Positions 60,994 through 64,000 of a stretch of 64,000 nucleotides of DNA are shown here, piece after piece (the stretch's first letter is position 1; each line of letters opens with the position of its first letter). Location of the stretch: positions 79,023-143,022 of the forward strand of contig JASHNT010000095.1 in assembly GCA_030041495.1 (NCBI GenBank). Direction: 5' to 3'. The DNA comes from Bryobacteraceae bacterium. Its GTDB lineage: Bacteria > Acidobacteriota > Terriglobia > Bryobacterales > Bryobacteraceae. The notes beneath the pieces were generated by a model. That model worked only from the letters and a program-made list of their open reading frames with translations. It ran no database searches and was not told the DNA's origin. The position numbers and the translations under genes were made by a program.

Positions 60994-63556
60994 TCAAGGC
61001 CGCTCCGTTACAGAAATCTCGAATCCGAATCCTCCAGGGCTCTCTCCTGTTGGGTAAACCCGACAAACCCGACAAATCGCATTCAACTGATTGAGCCGAC
61101 TGGGCCGATCGTTGTCGGGTAGACCCGAAGCTGGTGGCGGCTTTCTGTGCTGCGCCGTACGCTGCCGTTGGATCGAGGTATAGATCGTCGCCATCAAGCC
61201 ACCCAACGCACACACCAAGCGGGCGCCAGCCCTCGGATTCCCGCCTCCAACCGCAGGATTTTTCGATGCCGTTAGGCGCGCCGCCAGCGCGCGTCTCTAG
61301 ATGGACCTGCCCGGAAGAAAGCAGCGATCGCAGGAGCGTCACAAACCGGGCTGCTGGTTCGGTATCACCTTGGTACTTTGACTGCGCCCGGGCCGCCTCG
61401 CCGAGTGCCTCTCGACAGCGGTCTGCCAGATCATTCGCGCGTTCTGCGTCTATTGCGCCGGCGTCGGCCGCATACGCCAAGAACAGGTCGAAGGCCGCGC
61501 GTAGATTGGCGACGATCTCCGGGGTGCGCGCGTGAGCTCCAACGTAGGCCTCCGCGCGATAGTCCCGGACTGCTGCTTGGAAGGAGGCGATATTCTGCTC
61601 GTACCGTCCAGCAAGCCATCTAAGAAATCCGGCCATCGTCTGGCAGTAGAGCCCGGCGGCTGCGTCGCGCTGGCACTCCGTGAGCGCTGCGCTCTGGATT
61701 GCGCCCTTCGTCAATTCCAGAATCAACAGCCGTGCGCGAACTGACTGGCCGCGAGGAATTTCTTCACCAGTCGAGAGGATCAACCCGCGCGGTGGGTGGG
61801 GCTCCCGGAGGTGCGCATTTGAATCCAGGCGTCCCCGGCCAGCTTGGTTCCCGGCAGCCCGAAACACTCGGTCCGCAGCAGCGTGGAGCCTGGCCACCTC
61901 GACGGCACCGCCTTGCGGCGCGAAGTCATCGATAGTCAGCACAGCATCTTTTGCGTGGAAGGCGAGCATCTCAAGTGCGTTTCCGGTGGAGGACCAAGCC
62001 CCCGGCAAGTGAAGCCGATCCATTCCAGCGCCGAAGTGCTGTTGCAACAAGGCCGCGACCTCACTCTTGAATGCGCCGGTCTCGCCGACTAAGTGCAGGG
62101 AAAAGTCAGATCCGCCAAGTGGGGCGCGAAAGGTCGCTGCTACCAGGGCGCATCCCACAGGTGCCGGTCCCAACTCTAAGAGCCGAAGGCTTGCTCGAAT
62201 GGCGCTCCTCAGCGAGTCTCTGTCAGAAGGGAGTTGGATTCTGTACCGATCGAGAGTGCCGGATAGTCGAACGTTGACGCCATCGATGCCGCCCGTGGAG
62301 CCGATCGCGCCGCCGGCGTGGAGGTAAATCCATTGGTCATTGACGCGCCTCCAGCCCGTGTGCGTGTAGACGCGTTGTTCGGTCGCCGTTACGGAGAGCG
62401 ACTGAATCGCCGTGCGCGCGTGCTCTCTCTGGTTGGGGTACACGATGGCACCAGCGCCCAACTGTTCGATCGGCCAGTTCATGGCCCAGAATGCCGAGGC
62501 GGAGATGGTGAAGTGGAGCTTGGGGCCCTTTAGCGTTGCCTCGAGTTCGAGTTCGCGAGTAATCTCGACTCCGTTATCCTGGCAAATGTTCGACAGGATC
62601 TCAGCGTGGAAGTTGGTCAACTGATGCTGAGTGAAGCTGTCACCGCGCCCTGCTATTCGGATCAATCCAGTCGGCGTCGAGCGGTAGTCCGGCGGAGGCG
62701 TAACACTCAAGCGTTCGGTGGACTCGGCCGCATCGAACAGTTCGAGAACTTTGGCCGGGCCCCGGGCGGCCAGAAGATCATCGACGCCGTTAACGCCACA
62801 GTCCGCGGGCAAGTTCACAAATTTCACTACTGCGCCGCGTACAGTAAGCTCGCGAGCCAGTCTCTTCCTGGCGAACTTCACGCTGTCGTTCGAATGAACG
62901 TTGGTGTCGAAGACGATGTAAACTGTCCGGTCCTTCCACTCGATACGGCCCAGATCGGGGATCGGACCTTTGACGTCAAGCCAACCGCCGTTCGGGCCCG
63001 GTGTCCTCCCAATTTTGCCGCGCCAGTTCCATACGCCGGCGATCGCGATCGGGATGAATCGCGGTGAGTCGACCTCGTGGTTAGCAAGACGGTATAGGGC
63101 GAGCGCTTTTTTCTCACCCTCGACGAGCGCGATCGGCAGTTTCGGATCTGACAACTGCTCTAGCGTGACGCCAGGCGGGATGTAGAGCCGGTTGGCGCCT
63201 CCGGGCGCTCCCAGGTATTTCGCGACGGGCTTCATGTTTCCATCGCTGCCGTAGTCCATTTCTGGAGTGTCGCGGCGGATCCGGTACGTGTGCGGATGCG
63301 ACTCGGCGGGCCAGTAATAGGGGATGAGCAGTCCCGAGCAGTCTCGTTTGCCTTTTTGTCCGACGACCTGCCGGCTCTCGACCGCACCTACCCTCCGCAG
63401 CATCGCGGCATCAGCGATTTCGGGCGTAATCCAAGAACTGGCCAGCGCCGCGTAATCACCCTCTGTGAGTGGTTGGCCCCAATTTGGCGCGGTGCGATCG
63501 CGAGCGGTCCCCGGAGCAGTCACTATCGCGCCACCTTTATCGCAAGGGCCTGGCAA
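60971..63556 (-). CDS. Mobile-element replication protein, DUF3854 (TOPRIM-like) + DUF927 helicase-like
   Basis: TOPRIM-like PIALVEGEKKALALYRLA...RTVYIVFDTNVHSND; Walker-like HLVGETGAFKSEVAALLQQHFG; DAVLTIDDFAPQGG. Confidence 0.8.
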   Translation of the reverse strand: MPGPCDKGGAIVTAPGTARDRTAPNWGQPLTEGDYAALASSWITPEIADAAMLRRVGAVESRQVVGQKGKRDCSGLLIPYYWPAESHPHTYRIRRDTPEMDYGSDGNMKPVAKYLGAPGGANRLYIPPGVTLEQLSDPKLPIALVEGEKKALALYRLANHEVDSPRFIPIAIAGVWNWRGKIGRTPGPNGGWLDVKGPIPDLGRIEWKDRTVYIVFDTNVHSNDSVKFARKRLARELTVRGAVVKFVNLPADCGVNGVDDLLAARGPAKVLELFDAAESTERLSVTPPPDYRSTPTGLIRIAGRGDSFTQHQLTNFHAEILSNICQDNGVEITRELELEATLKGPKLHFTISASAFWAMNWPIEQLGAGAIVYPNQREHARTAIQSLSVTATEQRVYTHTGWRRVNDQWIYLHAGGAIGSTGGIDGVNVRLSGTLDRYRIQLPSDRDSLRSAIRASLRLLELGPAPVGCALVAATFRAPLGGSDFSLHLVGETGAFKSEVAALLQQHFGAGMDRLHLPGAWSSTGNALEMLAFHAKDAVLTIDDFAPQGGAVEVARLHAAADRVFRAAGNQAGRGRLDSNAHLREPHPPRGLILSTGEEIPRGQSVRARLLILELTKGAIQSAALTECQRDAAAGLYCQTMAGFLRWLAGRYEQNIASFQAAVRDYRAEAYVGAHARTPEIVANLRAAFDLFLAYAADAGAIDAERANDLADRCREALGEAARAQSKYQGDTEPAARFVTLLRSLLSSGQVHLETRAGGAPNGIEKSCGWRRESEGWRPLGVCVGWLDGDDLYLDPTAAYGAAQKAATSFGSTRQRSAQSAQSVECDLSGLSGLPNRREPWRIRIRDFCNGAALNDAGPRR

Positions 63557-63861
63557 AGCGCGCGGGTTATCGTGCCCGCTTTGTGTTGGCCAGTCGCCCT
63601 GCCGACCCGGCTACCCAATCGGACCTCGGCATTGAATGCGTGGCCAGCCCCTGCTGACAGGCTGTATCTACCGCCGACGCCGTCAAACAGCAGGAACGCA
63701 TCGTCCAGCCGGACAAACGGATTGAATCGCGACCGCGGAGTCCAACTGCGTCCAGCCTTGATGAAGCGATCCGGCGCCGTCCGCCATCCGAGCACCGCGG
63801 TCACTGTCAAGGGCGGAGTGAAAGTTTCCCATTGGGGCGGAGCAAAAGGGGACCACTTCAT
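63523..63861 (-). CDS. Hypothetical protein of the mobile element
   Basis: Complete ORF, 34-bp overlap with the replication gene, same strand. Confidence 0.4.
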   Translation of the reverse strand: MKWSPFAPPQWETFTPPLTVTAVLGWRTAPDRFIKAGRSWTPRSRFNPFVRLDDAFLLFDGVGGRYSLSAGAGHAFNAEVRLGSRVGRATGQHKAGTITRALCQALAIKVAR

Positions 63862-64000
63862 TCCTCCCTGGCCCGTGTTTCCTGGGCGTTTGGGGGCGGC
63901 TGGAGCGGAGCCCTGCGACGCCCGTTAGGGCGGCGCGCTTAGGGCGGAGCGGAAGCCGCTCTCAAACGCGGGCGATTCAGACGGCCGAGGGGAGTGAAAG

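Noticed and set aside
63915-63950. Two TTAGGGCGG copies near the right edge as element iterons
   Set aside because: Only two short copies and truncated context; not enough to call an origin.

Overview
GC-rich bacterial chromosome segment. Its gene content (TIGR03435-type proteins, a PadR + ADOP permease cassette, DUF1080 proteins) looks like Acidobacteria, Solibacter/Bryobacterales-like; this is inference. Positions ~1-56.1 kb are host backbone: eno-gpmI, fliM, ndh, cydAB, a threonylcarbamoyl-AMP synthase gene, prfB with its programmed +1 frameshift, a Kgd-type fused 2-oxoglutarate dehydrogenase, PadR plus two ADOP permeases, htrA, a secreted TldD/TldE-like pair, an LptF-LptG fusion, PQQ-like beta-propellers and a keto-sugar catabolic operon. 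At 56101-56150 there is an exact 50-nt 3' half of tRNA-Pro(GGG) with no 5' half, flanked by a 16-bp inverted repeat. It looks like the attachment-site scar of an integrative element that fills the rest of the window. The element carries a tyrosine integrase, a DUF3854/DUF927-like replication protein, a VapBC45-like toxin-antitoxin pair and, next to the scar, the most interesting locus: a two-gene module of a PD-(D/E)XK-like + winged-helix + AbiEi-like protein followed by an AbiEii/GSU2403-like nucleotidyltransferase. Three palindromic operator-like repeats with an exact 18-bp period lie immediately upstream of that module. A second accessory patch at 52.2-53.8 kb holds a decayed vapBC pair and a hypothetical gene, bracketed by partial copies of the DUF1080 gene start. 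All family names come from reading the translations; no database search was run.
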